From: Pseudonocardia sp. SCN 73-27
GTDB taxonomy: Bacteria; Actinomycetota; Actinomycetes; Mycobacteriales; Pseudonocardiaceae
Assembly (NCBI GenBank): GCA_001725415.1
Contig: MEGH01000017.1
Coordinates: forward strand, 1 to 64,000
DNA: 64,000 nucleotides
Direction: 5' to 3'
Part shown: one piece after another, positions 38,202-47,316 of the stretch
Position numbering within the stretch: the stretch's first letter is position 1
How the letters are laid out: every line of letters starts with the position of its first letter
Position numbers and translations under genes: made by a program
Notes under the pieces: generated by a model
What the model was told of the DNA's origin: nothing
Seen by the model: only the letters and a program-made list of their open reading frames with translations
The model's database searches: none

Positions 38202-39230
38202 ATGGGCGGGCGCACCCGGCGGAGCACGGTCGGCGTGGTCGACCTCGCCCGCGAGCTGGGTGTGTCGACGGCGACCGTGTCGCGTGCCCTCAACGGCTCC
38301 GCCGCGGTCCGCCCCGAGCTCGCCGAGCGCATCCGGCAGCACGCCGCCGAACAGGGCTACGTCCCCAACCGGCTCGCTCGCGGCCTGTCCGCCTCGATCA
38401 GCCGCGCGTTCGTGGGATTCGTGATCCCCTACGTCGACACCCCGGCCTACTCGGGCGTCGCCGCCGAGTGCTCGCGGCTGCTGTCGACGGGTGGCACCCA
38501 GATGATCCTCACCGTCACCCAGAACGAGCCGGAGCGCGAGCTGCAGCAGCTGCGCGAGCTCGTCGCCAGCCGCATCGCCGGGCTGATCATCGCGCCGAGC
38601 ACCGGGGTGCTGGAGGAGTCGCGGGCGATCCTGCGCGGACTGCCCGTCGTCGAGCTGCACCGCTCCTGCGACGTCGGCGCGCCCGGCGTCTTCGCCGACG
38701 ACGAGGGCGTCATGGGCGACGCCGTGACCCACCTCGTCGAGCTCGGCCACACCGACATCGCCTACCTCGGCACCCCGAAGGCGCTCTCGCACGGCGCGAT
38801 GCGGCTGCGCGCGGTCTCCGGCGCGCTCGAACGCGCAGGGCTCGACCCGGCGCGGATGCGGGTCCGGCTCGTCGAGCCCACCCGGGAGAACGGGCGGCTC
38901 GGCGTCCACGAGCTGCTCGACGGGCCGACGCGACCCACGGCACTCGTCGTCGGTGGCGGTGCGCTCTCGGTCGGCGCGGCCGAGGCCGTGCGGGCGCGGG
39001 GACTGCGACTGCCCGACGACCTGTCGCTCGTCGTCTACGGCGACCCGGCCTGGTTCTCCCTCAGCGACCCGCCGCTGACCGCGGTCAGCGTCCCGTACGA
39101 CCGGCTCGCGAGCGAGGCCGCGACGTTGCTGTCGGGTCTGCTCGACGGCGCCGACGTCGAGGCCGTGCCGCACCTGCTGGCCCCGCAGCTGCGCGTCGCG
39201 GGGTCGACCGGGCCACCCCCCGCGACGTAG
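38202..39230 (+). CDS. LacI-family transcriptional regulator
   Basis: 342 residues. HTH at about 12-31 (VVDLARELGVSTATVSRALNG) with the hinge GYVPNRLARGLSA, then the periplasmic-binding-like effector domain (FVGFVIPYVDTPAYSGVAAE, GLIIAPSTG, LAYLGTP). An 18-bp operator precedes it, and a CoA-transferase operon follows after 21 bases, so it probably represses its own catabolic operon until an inducer binds. The inducer is unknown. Confidence 0.93.
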   Translation: MGGRTRRSTVGVVDLARELGVSTATVSRALNGSAAVRPELAERIRQHAAEQGYVPNRLARGLSASISRAFVGFVIPYVDTPAYSGVAAECSRLLSTGGTQMILTVTQNEPERELQQLRELVASRIAGLIIAPSTGVLEESRAILRGLPVVELHRSCDVGAPGVFADDEGVMGDAVTHLVELGHTDIAYLGTPKALSHGAMRLRAVSGALERAGLDPARMRVRLVEPTRENGRLGVHELLDGPTRPTALVVGGGALSVGAAEAVRARGLRLPDDLSLVVYGDPAWFSLSDPPLTAVSVPYDRLASEAATLLSGLLDGADVEAVPHLLAPQLRVAGSTGPPPAT

Positions 39231-39251
39231 ATGCCGACGAAGGAGTCACGC

Positions 39252-40448
39252 ATGACCGACGGACCGTTGACGGGGCTGCGGGTGATCGACGCGGCCACGC
39301 TCGCGGCGGGACCGCTCGTGGCGACGTGGCTGGGAGAGCACGGCGCCGAGGTGATCAAGATCGAGCAGCCCGACGGCGGCGACCCCATGCGACAGTGGGG
39401 CGCCCAGCGCGAGGGCGTCGGCCTGATGTGGAAGAGCCTGAGCCGCAACAAGAAGTGCGTCACGCTCAACCTGCGCGAGGAGGCGGGCCGCGACCTGCTG
39501 CGCGACCTCGCCCGCACCGCCGACGTCGTGATCGTGAACCTGCGGCCGTCGACACTGCGCCGCTGGGGCCTCGACCACGACGGCTTCGCCGCGGTCAACC
39601 CGAGGATCGTCATGCTGCACGTCACCGGGTACGGCGCGGGTGGGCCCAAGTCCGACCGGCCCGGGTTCGGCACCCTCGGCGAGGCGATGTCGGGCTTCGC
39701 GCACATGACCGGCGAGGCCGACGGCCCGCCCACGCTGCCCGCGTTCATGCTGGCCGACGGCGTCGCCGCCCTCAACGCCACGTACGCGGTGATGATGGCG
39801 CTCTACCACCGCGACGTGCACGGCGCCGACGGTCAGCTCATCGACGTCAACCTCATCGAGCCGCTGGCTCGGCTGCTGGAACAGCCCCTGCTCACCTACG
39901 ACCAGACCGGCGAGATCCCCGCCCGCATGGGCAACCGCTGGGACATCTCCGCCCCGCGCAACACCTACCGGACCTCCGACGGGCACTGGCTCGCGATGTC
40001 GGGCAGCGCGCCGTCGATCGCGATGCGGGCGTTGCGTGCGGTCGGGCGACCGGACCTGACGTCGGACCCGCGCTTCGCCGAGGCGCAGCAGCGGCTGAAA
40101 CATGCGGGTGAGATCGACGCGGTGATGGCGGAGTGGATCGCCGAGCACACCCTCGACGAGGCGATGACCGTCTTCGAGGAGGCGGAGGTCGCGGCCGCGC
40201 CCGTGTACGACGCGGCGCAGCTGCTCGCCGACCCGCAGCTGCAGGCCCGTGGCACGTTCCCGCGGATTCCCGACCCCGATCTCGGTGCGATGACCGTGCA
40301 GGGGCCGGTCCCGCGGTTCTCCGCGACCCCCGGCGGCATCGACCACCTCGGCGCCGGCATCGGCGCCCACAACGACGAGATCTACGGCGAGCTGCTCGGC
40401 CTGTCCGACGACCACCGCCGAGAGCTGCACGAGAACGGAGTCATCTGA
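39252..40448 (+). CDS. Family III CoA-transferase (CaiB/Frc type)
   Basis: 398 residues from ATG 39252, after GAAGGAG; an ATG at 39231 lies just after the LacI stop and is less well placed. Family blocks LRVIDAATLAAGPLVATWLGEHGAEVIKIE, SRNKKCVTLNL and the catalytic Asp169 in FMLADGVAALNA, the same number as in formyl-CoA transferase. Forms interlocked dimers and moves CoA between carboxylic acids. Here it probably activates the substrate for the lyase encoded next (ATG overlaps the stop). Confidence 0.92.
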   Translation: MTDGPLTGLRVIDAATLAAGPLVATWLGEHGAEVIKIEQPDGGDPMRQWGAQREGVGLMWKSLSRNKKCVTLNLREEAGRDLLRDLARTADVVIVNLRPSTLRRWGLDHDGFAAVNPRIVMLHVTGYGAGGPKSDRPGFGTLGEAMSGFAHMTGEADGPPTLPAFMLADGVAALNATYAVMMALYHRDVHGADGQLIDVNLIEPLARLLEQPLLTYDQTGEIPARMGNRWDISAPRNTYRTSDGHWLAMSGSAPSIAMRALRAVGRPDLTSDPRFAEAQQRLKHAGEIDAVMAEWIAEHTLDEAMTVFEEAEVAAAPVYDAAQLLADPQLQARGTFPRIPDPDLGAMTVQGPVPRFSATPGGIDHLGAGIGAHNDEIYGELLGLSDDHRRELHENGVI

Positions 40449-41386
40449 TGGCCCGACCGATCCGTCCGCTCCGGCCACGGAGGTCCGAGCTGGCCACGCC
40501 CGCCAGCAACGACTGGATGTTCGCCAAGTCCGCGGCCTCGGGGGCCGACCTGGTGTTCCTCGACCTGGAGGACGCCTGCGCGCCCGCCGAACGCGAGTCC
40601 GCCCGCGGCAAGGCCGCCAAGGCGCTGCGCGAGCTGGACTGGGGGAACACCGTCCGGGCGATCCGGATGAACGGTGTCGACACCCGATGGGCCTACGGCG
40701 ACGTGATCGACGTCGTCACCGACGCCCGGTCGGCGCTCGAGGTGATCATCGTCCCCAAGGTCCGCACGGCTCGCGACGTGTGGTGGGTCGACACCCTGCT
40801 CACCCAGGTCGAGGAGACCCTCGGGCTGCCGTCCAAGGGGATCGGCCTCGAGGTGCTCATCGAGGAGACCGAGGGCCTGGAGAACGTCGGCGAGATCGTC
40901 CGCGCCTCCGACCGCCTCGAAGCGGTGATCTTCGGTGCCGGCGACTTCTCGGCGTCGCAGGGCGCGCGCGTCGACGGCAACTTCGACCCGCTCGTCGACT
41001 TCCCGGGCGACATCTGGTTCTACGCCCGTTCCCGGGTGGTCGTCGCCGCCCGTTCGGCGGGGGTCGACGCGATCGACGCCCCGTTCCCCAACTACAAGGA
41101 CCCCGACGCCTACCGCACGGCGTGCGACCGCGCCGCCGCCATGGGCTACGTGGGGAAGTGGGCGATCCACCCGTCGCAGATCGACCTCGCCAACGCGGCC
41201 TTCGCGCCGACGCCCGAGGACATCACCAGGGCGCGGCGGCTCGTCGCGGCCTACCGGGAGGCCGAGGCCGCCGGGCGGGGCGCGGCCGGCCTCGACGGGA
41301 TGCTCGTCGACGCCGCCCACCTGCGTCACGCCGCGACCGTGATGCGCACCGCCGAGATGCTGGGCCTCACCGAGGAGGACGCGTGA
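40448..41386 (+). CDS. HpcH/HpaI aldolase - CitE-type CoA lyase
   Basis: 312 residues from ATG 40448, sharing one base with the previous stop. CitE/malyl-CoA lyase motifs: RSELATPASNDWMFAKSA, VFLDLEDACAP, VPKVRTARDV, GLEVLIEETEGLEN (metal-binding Glu), FGAGDFSASQG (metal-binding Asp) and GKWAIHPSQIDLANAAFAP. Such lyases cleave malyl-CoA, methylmalyl-CoA or citramalyl-CoA. With a CoA-transferase upstream it probably splits a beta-hydroxyacyl-CoA. It overlaps the monooxygenase GTG. Confidence 0.9.
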   Translation: MARPIRPLRPRRSELATPASNDWMFAKSAASGADLVFLDLEDACAPAERESARGKAAKALRELDWGNTVRAIRMNGVDTRWAYGDVIDVVTDARSALEVIIVPKVRTARDVWWVDTLLTQVEETLGLPSKGIGLEVLIEETEGLENVGEIVRASDRLEAVIFGAGDFSASQGARVDGNFDPLVDFPGDIWFYARSRVVVAARSAGVDAIDAPFPNYKDPDAYRTACDRAAAMGYVGKWAIHPSQIDLANAAFAPTPEDITRARRLVAAYREAEAAGRGAAGLDGMLVDAAHLRHAATVMRTAEMLGLTEEDA

Positions 41387-42732
41387 CGACACCGACGACG
41401 AAGCAGATGACGATGGTCGGCTTCATGCAGGCCGGCAACGTGACCGTCTACTCCGGGAGCTGGCGCTACCCGTCGGCCGATCTCGGGTTCCTGACGATGG
41501 ACTACTACCAGCACATCGCGCAGACGCTGGAGGCCGGCCGCTTCGACTGCGTGTTCTTCGACGACCGCCTCGCCATGCCGGGCGTCTACGGCAACTCCGT
41601 GGCCGAGGCCGTCCGCTACGGGGCCCGGCCGATCAAGCTCGACCTCACCGCGGTCCTCGGCGGGATCATCGGGGCGACCAGCCGGATCGGCATCGGCGCC
41701 ACGTACTCGACGACGTACTACGACCCCTTCCATGTGGCGCGGACCTTCGCGACGCTCGACCACCTGTCCGGAGGCCGGGCCGCGTGGAACGTCGTGACCT
41801 CGGTGAACGACTCCGAGGCGCAGAACTTCGGCCTGGAGTCCCACCTCGACCACGACGAGCGCTACGACCGGGCGCACGAGTTCCTCGAGGCCGTCGGCGC
41901 GCTCTGGGACTCCTGGGAGGACGACGCGCTGATCCTCGACCAGGCCTCCGGCGAGTTCGCCGACCCGGCCAAGGTCCACGAGGTCAACCACGACGGCACG
42001 TACTTCTCCGTCCGCGGGCCGCTCACCGTGCCGCGCACCCCGCAGGGCCGGCCGGCCATCCTGCAGGCGGGCTCGTCGGGGCGCGGGCGGGAGTTCGCCG
42101 CGCAGTGGGCCGACATGATCTTCACCGCCGACCCTGGGCTGCCGGTGGCCCAGCAGCACTACACGGACCAGCGCGAACGCATCGCCGCGACCGGCCGCGA
42201 CCCGGACTCGGTGAAGATCCTGCCGATGGCCTACGCCGTCGTGGGGGAGACGCAGGCGATCGCAGAGGAGAAGGAACGACTCTTCCTCGACGCCTACGTC
42301 CACCCCGTGGCGTCGCTGACGCTGCTGTCGGAGGTCATGAACTACGACTTCGCGAAACACGACCTCGACGACCCGGTCACCGAGGAGATGATGGCCGCCA
42401 GCGGCGGCATCCGGGGCCTCGCCGAGGGCGTGCGGCGTCACCTCGACCGTGAGGTGACGGTCCGCGACCTCGCCGCGCACCGGGCGACGCTGCTGCAGGG
42501 GCCGCGGTTCGTCGGCACCCCGGACCGGGTCGCCGACCAGATGCAGGAGTGGGTCGAGTCGGGTGGCTGCGACGGGTTCGTCCTGGCCGCGACGCACCTT
42601 CCAGGCGCGTTCGAGGAGTTCGTGCGCATGGTGGTCCCGATCCTGCAGGAGCGGGGGCTGATGCGGCGCGAGTACGAGGGCACCACGTTGCGCGACCACC
42701 TGGGCATCGAGCGCCCCGCCCGGAGCCTGTGA
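41383..42732 (+). CDS. LLM-class flavin-dependent monooxygenase (NtaA/SnaA/DszA type)
   Basis: 449 residues from GTG 41383. Subfamily hallmarks: GFMQAGNVTVYSGSWRYP, CVFFDDRLAMP, IGIGATYSTTYYDPFHVARTFATLDHLSGGRAAWNVVTS and QAGSSGRGREFAAQWADMIFT. NtaA, SnaA and DszA enzymes use reduced FMN from a separate reductase to oxidise chelators, antibiotics or sulfones. No reductase gene is nearby. Operon context suggests it makes the acid that is then CoA-activated and cleaved. The stop lies inside a 40-nt hairpin. Confidence 0.92.
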   Translation: MTTPTTKQMTMVGFMQAGNVTVYSGSWRYPSADLGFLTMDYYQHIAQTLEAGRFDCVFFDDRLAMPGVYGNSVAEAVRYGARPIKLDLTAVLGGIIGATSRIGIGATYSTTYYDPFHVARTFATLDHLSGGRAAWNVVTSVNDSEAQNFGLESHLDHDERYDRAHEFLEAVGALWDSWEDDALILDQASGEFADPAKVHEVNHDGTYFSVRGPLTVPRTPQGRPAILQAGSSGRGREFAAQWADMIFTADPGLPVAQQHYTDQRERIAATGRDPDSVKILPMAYAVVGETQAIAEEKERLFLDAYVHPVASLTLLSEVMNYDFAKHDLDDPVTEEMMAASGGIRGLAEGVRRHLDREVTVRDLAAHRATLLQGPRFVGTPDRVADQMQEWVESGGCDGFVLAATHLPGAFEEFVRMVVPILQERGLMRREYEGTTLRDHLGIERPARSL

Positions 42733-42768
42733 GCGGTGATGGCTGCTGCAGCGACCATCACCGCTCAC
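42729..42768. terminator. 40-nt hairpin, conserved family, convergent terminator
   Basis: GTGAGCGGTGATGG (42729-42742) pairs perfectly with 42755-42768 around a 12-base loop. It contains the stop codons of both flanking convergent reading frames. The hairpin at 48223-48262 has the same length and outline, with paired changes that keep the stem. Confidence 0.85.
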
Positions 42769-43360
42769 GCGGGGAGAGGGCCGTGAGCACCGGGGCCCAG
42801 CGGCCGACGTCGTCAGGGCCGGCCAGGTCGGGCGGGGCGACGAACACCGTGCACACCCCGGCGTCGACGAGCCCGCGGTAGCGCGCGACGTGCCGGTCGG
42901 CGGTGCCCGCGTGGTGGCGCGCATCGGCAGCGCTCCGACCGGGCGCGGGTACGAGGTCGTCTCCGGCAGCCCGGCGGCGGGCTTCGTGCCCTTCGCCCAC
43001 AGTGCGCGCAGGACCGGGACGGTCTGTTCGAGCAGGTCGACGCGCCCGCGTCGTGGCGGGAACGTCAGCCCGAACGCCGCGTGCTCGCGATCCCACCAGC
43101 CCGCTCCGAGGCCGCAGAAGGCGCGGCCGCCGCTGAGGGCGTCGAGCGTCGCGAGCGACTTCGCGAGGACGCCCGCGGGCCTGAACGTCACAGGGGAGAC
43201 GAGGGTGCCCAGGTGCAGGGTCGTCGTCGCGCCGGCGAGCAGACCGAGGGTCACCAGGGGCTCGGGGATCGCCTCGAACGGTCGTCCGACCTGCGGGATC
43301 TGGATGAGATGGTCCATGAGCGCGAGCCCGGCGAACCCCGCCTCCTCGGCGGCGAGGGCC
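42758..43360 (-). pseudogene. LLM-class oxidoreductase, 5'-truncated with internal deletion/frameshift
   Basis: The minus strand from about 43360 encodes ALAAEEAGFAGLALMDHLIQ, LHLGTLVSPVTFRPAGVLAK, ATLDALSGGRAFCGLGAGWW and LLEQTVPVLRALW of an F420-type oxidoreductase. At about 42915-42950 the family order breaks, and in another frame the C-terminus resumes as RHVARYRGLVDAGVCTVFVA before TGA 42758-42760. About 25 N-terminal and an estimated 70 internal residues are missing. The 5' break abuts the stop of the SRPBCC gene at 43363. Confidence 0.78.
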
Positions 43361-43362
43361 GC

Positions 43363-43860
43363 TCACGACCCTCGTTCCACCAACCCTTTCACGTTCAGCA
43401 GTTGCCGACGTGCCATCACGAGGTCGCCGACCGACACGAGCGGTGCCAGCAGCCGGCCGCCGGCGGTGACGACCTTGAGCAGCAGGCGGGTGTCCTCGGA
43501 GTCGCCGGGGACGAGCACGTACGACATGACGCCGCCCATGATCCGTGCGGTCAGCTGCTCCCCGGGTGCGACCGACAGGATGCGCCCCAACGGCCGGCCG
43601 CCGGAGCGGCTGAACGGTTCGTCGGGCACGGGTTCGGGCAGGTCGCGCAGCTCCTGCGGGGAGCGGCGGCCGAGGTTGTCGATCCAGTCGTAGGAGTAGG
43701 GCGCCAACCGGATCTGCCCGATCCACGGCCACACCCGCGTCGGCGGCGCGTGCACGGTGACACCGCGCCAGGCCTGCAGCACGGGCCGCGGGACGACGTC
43801 GTCGCACGGGAAGTGCAGGTGGGTCTCGGCGTCGGTGACGCCCCAGCGGTCGCCGATCAT
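43363..43860 (-). CDS. SRPBCC-family protein
   Basis: 165 residues, ATG at 43860. The sequence LQAWRGVTVHAPPTRVWPWIGQIRLAPYSYDWIDNLGRRSP matches a polyketide-cyclase-like SRPBCC group common in actinobacteria; the later strands IMSYVLVPGDS and TRLLLKVVTAG complete the helix-grip fold. It probably binds a hydrophobic ligand; no function is established. Its 3' end lies only two bases from the LLM remnant. Confidence 0.83.
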   Translation of the reverse strand: MIGDRWGVTDAETHLHFPCDDVVPRPVLQAWRGVTVHAPPTRVWPWIGQIRLAPYSYDWIDNLGRRSPQELRDLPEPVPDEPFSRSGGRPLGRILSVAPGEQLTARIMGGVMSYVLVPGDSEDTRLLLKVVTAGGRLLAPLVSVGDLVMARRQLLNVKGLVERGS

Positions 43861-43989
43861 CCCGCCAGCATGCCGCGGGCCGCCGGACGGGGCGCGTCGG
43901 CGCCACTGAATGATCGCTGATGACGGGCCGCGCCCGCTGGCATGCTGATGGCGAGTGCGCCCGGCCCCGGGCCGGGGAGGACACCAGCA

Positions 43990-45195
43990 GTGACGACGGC
44001 CGACGAGACGAACACGACTCCGCAGCAGGACGCGTCCCGGGCGCGCCGCACCGGGCCTCCCGCGGGCGGCGGGCTGCTGGTGCCGATGCTGCTCGTGCCC
44101 GCGCTGCTGTTCGGCATCCCGTGGTGGACGCTCGTCGTCGGCGGGCAGAGCTGGCCGGTGCCGGTCGTCGTCGCCCTCTCACTCCTGGCCGTCGTCGCGT
44201 TCGCGGGACTGCAGCTGCTGATGACGTTCGGGCACGGCCGTCGCCACCTCGACGCCGCCGCCCGCATCGGCGACACGACCCTCGGTGTCGCCTGGGTGCT
44301 GTTCACGTGGAGTGTCCTCGGACAGGTCGTCGAGCCGGCCCTCGCCCTCGCGGGTGTGCCGGACCCGCTGCGGTCGCGGATCGTCGCTGCCGCGGTGCTG
44401 GTCGTCGTCCTCGGGCTGGTCGTCCACGGGATGGTCGAGGCGCTGCGACTGCCGCGGGTACGCAGCCGCGACGTCGTCCTCGACCGGCTCGGCCCGGGTC
44501 TCGACGGCCTGCGCGTCGTCGTGCTCGCCGACACCCACTTCGGGCCGCTCGACCGCGCCCGCTGGTCGGCGAAGGTGGCCGGGGTCGTCGCAGGGCTCCG
44601 GCCCGACCTGCTCCTGCACGCAGGTGACCTCGCCGACGGCGACGTCGCCGACCGCGAACGCCAGGTCCGGCCCGTCGCCGACCTGCAGGCGCCGCTGGGC
44701 CGGTACTCGATCGTCGGCAACCACGAGCACTTCTCCGGCGCGGCCCAGTGGGTCGAGCACATGCGCGGGCTCGGCTGGCAGCCCCTGGTCAACGCCCACG
44801 GGATCGTCGAACGCGACGGCGACCGGCTCGTGGTCGCCGGTATCGACGACCCCACCGGCATCGGCCGCGACCTCTCCGGTGGCCCCGACCTGCGCGCCGC
44901 GCTCGCCGGCACCGACCCTGCCCTGCCCGTCCTGCTGCTCGCGCACCAGCCCAGCCAGGTACGCGACGCCATCGCCGCCGGCGTCGATCTCCAGATCTCC
45001 GGGCACACCCACGGCGGCCAGGTCTGGCCCTTCCACCTGCTGGTCCGTCTCGACCAGAAACAGGTCTCCGGCCTGCGCCGACACGGCGACCGGACCCAGC
45101 TCTACGTCAGCCGCGGTACCGGCTTCTGGGGCCCGCCCCTGCGCATCTTCGCCCCGAGTGAGATCACGGTCCTCACCCTGCGCGCACCGCACTGA
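43990..45195 (+). CDS. Membrane-bound metallophosphoesterase
   Basis: 401 residues from GTG 43990, nine bases after GGGGAGG; ATGs at 43942 and 43948 would add a Pro/Gly stretch. Four transmembrane helices (about 30-150) precede a calcineurin-like domain with ADTHFGPLD, LLHAGDLADGD, IVGNHEHFSG, LLLAHQPSQV and SGHTHGGQVWPF, i.e. all metal ligands. This YkuE/YaeI-like class may act on UDP-diacylglucosamine-type lipids or other phosphoesters. A long hairpin follows. Confidence 0.9.
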   Translation: MTTADETNTTPQQDASRARRTGPPAGGGLLVPMLLVPALLFGIPWWTLVVGGQSWPVPVVVALSLLAVVAFAGLQLLMTFGHGRRHLDAAARIGDTTLGVAWVLFTWSVLGQVVEPALALAGVPDPLRSRIVAAAVLVVVLGLVVHGMVEALRLPRVRSRDVVLDRLGPGLDGLRVVVLADTHFGPLDRARWSAKVAGVVAGLRPDLLLHAGDLADGDVADRERQVRPVADLQAPLGRYSIVGNHEHFSGAAQWVEHMRGLGWQPLVNAHGIVERDGDRLVVAGIDDPTGIGRDLSGGPDLRAALAGTDPALPVLLLAHQPSQVRDAIAAGVDLQISGHTHGGQVWPFHLLVRLDQKQVSGLRRHGDRTQLYVSRGTGFWGPPLRIFAPSEITVLTLRAPH

Positions 45196-45196
45196 C

Positions 45197-45249
45197 CGCC
45201 GAGTTCGACACCAGGCGGTCCCGGAACCAGGCCGGCGTCGAACTCGGCG
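45197..45249. terminator. Convergent hairpin with GAGTTCGAC arms
   Basis: Perfect 13-bp arms CGCCGAGTTCGAC (45197-45209) and its complement (45237-45249) with a 27-base spacer lie between the metallophosphoesterase and P450 genes. The arms repeat those at 120-178, so this is the second copy of one palindrome family. Confidence 0.8.
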
Positions 45250-45255
45250 CGTGGG

Positions 45256-46476
45256 TCAGAAGCGGACCGGCAGGCGGTGCAGGCCGTGGATCAGGGAGCT
45301 CTCCCGCCACTCCAGCGTCTCGGGCTCCGCGGCCAACTCCAGTTCCGGGAACCGCTCCAGCAGCGTCCGGAACGCGATCTCGCCCTCCATCCGCGCCAGT
45401 GGCGCGCCGAGACAGTGGTGGACGCCGTAGCCGAAGGCGACGTGCCCGGAGGTGTCGCGGGTGATGTCCAGCTCGTCCGGCCGCTCGAAGCGGGCCGGGT
45501 CCCGGTTCGCCCCGATCAGCGAGACGAGGACGAACTCGCCCTCCGGGATCGTCACCCCACCGATCTCGACGGGCTCGGTGGTGTGGCGCATCGTCGCCAG
45601 GTTCACCGGGCCGTCGAAACGCAGGAACTCCTCGACGGCGTTCGGGATCGCCGACGGGTCGGCCCGCAGCGCGGCCATCTGGTCGGGACGGCGCAGCAGC
45701 GCGAGCATGCCGTTGCCGATCAGGTTCACCGTCGTCTCGTGGCCGGCGACCAGCAGCAGGAAGGCCATCGAGATGACCTCGGTGTGCGACAGCGAGTCGC
45801 CGTCCTCCGAGGCGGCGACGATCGCCGACAGCATGTCGTCGCCCGGCTCGGCGGTCTTCTGCGCGACGAGCTCGGCGAGGAACTGCGCCATCGCCTGCGC
45901 GGCGGCCGACCGCACCTCGGGCTCGCCGCGCGACAGCAGCGTGTTCGACCAGGTGCGGAACTCGTCGCGACGGCCCTGCGGCACGCCGAGCAGCTCGCAG
46001 ATCACCGTCATGGGCAGCGGGAAGGCGAACTCGTCGAGCAGGTCGACCTCGGGCCCGTGGGCGGCCATCGAGCCGGCCAGCTCCGTCGCGATCTCGGTGA
46101 TCCGCGGCCGCATCTGCGCGATCGCCCGCACCGTGAAGGCACGGTTCACCAGTTTGCGCAGGCGCGTGTGATCGGGCGGGTCGCTGTTGAGCATGTGTTC
46201 GACGAGTGAGCTGGCGACGTCGGTCCGGTGCAGCTCGGGCGTCGCGTGCCGGTCGACGAGCGCGCCCATCCGCATACCGCTCTTGGCGAGCCGCGGGTCG
46301 TTGAGTGCCGGGCGGACGTCGGCGTAGCGGGTCACCAGCCACACGACGAGTCCGGGCGGCGCGATCGCCCGCGCGACCGGGGCCTCCTCGCGCAGCCGTC
46401 GGTACAGCGAGTCCGGGTCGGCGAAGAAGCGGTCGTCGAGATGGATCGGGTCGGTGTTCTCCACGGTGCGGGTCAT
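45256..46476 (-). CDS. Cytochrome P450
   Basis: 406 residues from ATG at 46476 (after GAGGGGA). I-helix AGHETT at 244-249, K-helix ExxR at 283-286, PERF-like FERPDELD, and the haem-ligand loop FGYGVHHCLG with Cys355. Length and sequence fit soluble class-I bacterial P450s (CYP107/CYP105-like). Needs ferredoxin and reductase from elsewhere; none is adjacent. Substrate unknown. Confidence 0.95.
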   Translation of the reverse strand: MTRTVENTDPIHLDDRFFADPDSLYRRLREEAPVARAIAPPGLVVWLVTRYADVRPALNDPRLAKSGMRMGALVDRHATPELHRTDVASSLVEHMLNSDPPDHTRLRKLVNRAFTVRAIAQMRPRITEIATELAGSMAAHGPEVDLLDEFAFPLPMTVICELLGVPQGRRDEFRTWSNTLLSRGEPEVRSAAAQAMAQFLAELVAQKTAEPGDDMLSAIVAASEDGDSLSHTEVISMAFLLLVAGHETTVNLIGNGMLALLRRPDQMAALRADPSAIPNAVEEFLRFDGPVNLATMRHTTEPVEIGGVTIPEGEFVLVSLIGANRDPARFERPDELDITRDTSGHVAFGYGVHHCLGAPLARMEGEIAFRTLLERFPELELAAEPETLEWRESSLIHGLHRLPVRF

Positions 46477-46616
46477 GGCACGGTCCCCTCCGGGCGGCCC
46501 CCCGCCGCCCTCGGCTGCCACCGACGCTAGCCCTGCCGCGAGGACCGGTGCTGAGGGTTCGCTGAAGGCGCCCCGGCCGGGTGGTCCGCTGCCGGGGGCT
46601 CGGCCATCATCCCGGC

Positions 46617-47306
46617 GTGCTCCTCTATCCGACGATGGGCGCCGCCGCCCGCGGCATCCCCGTCGAGAGGCGGTGGGCGCACGTCGAGGAGCTGGCCCGG
46701 CGGGGGATGGGCATGACGCTCGTCGATCCCGGCTCGGGTCTGCCGTGGTCGGTCGCGGTGCTGGGCGGCGACGTCGTCGAGTGCGGGCTCGCCGAGCTGG
46801 CCGTTCGCCGGGGCGGGCACGTCCGCGTCGGGCTGGAGGACCACGCCGGGCCGGGGGAGCCCAGCAACGCCGAGCTGCTCCGCGGACTACTGGACCTGTT
46901 GCGTGACATGGGCCGCGAGCCTGCGTCCATCGCGGAGGCGAGGACGATCCTCGGTGTCCCGCCCCGGCCTGCGGGCCTGTGGGGCCGCACCTTCGCAGGC
47001 GACGCGCCGCAGGGTCTCGGCGAGGGCACCCCGGTGAGGATGACGTTCACCGCCCCCGACGGGATCGCTGTCCACGCGGGCGGCAACCGCCTCGGGTTCC
47101 GCGCCACGGCGTCGGCCGGCCGCCTCACCGTCGACGACCGCGTCCGCTCCACCCGCCTGGCCTGCCCGCCGGACGTCCAGGCGCTCGACGACTGGCTCGT
47201 CGCCCTCCTCACCGGCGACCCCGCCTACGCCCTCGACGGGCAGTCGCTGACGCTCGCCACCGGCACGACGCGGATCGATCTCGTGGAGAGCCCCGAACAG
47301 CACTAG
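46617..47306 (+). pseudogene. Chimera: degenerate BKACE (DUF849) remnant fused to a META/HslJ-like domain
   Basis: From GTG 46617 the frame gives 229 residues. Residues 1 to about 120 are pieces of a beta-keto acid cleavage enzyme: LLYPTMGAAARGIPVERRWA, MTLVDPGSG joined straight to GLPWSVAVLGGDVVECGLAE and GHVRVGLEDHAGPGEPSNAE. The N-terminal metal-binding region and about 100 middle residues are missing. From about residue 121 (LWGRTFAGDAP, IAVHAGGNRLGFRA, LDDWLVALLTGDPAYALDG) it is a META-type beta domain. The two parts are in frame without a stop, so a protein could be made, but the enzyme half cannot be active. Start and functionality are uncertain. Confidence 0.6.
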
Positions 47307-47316
47307 CGTTGGCCCC

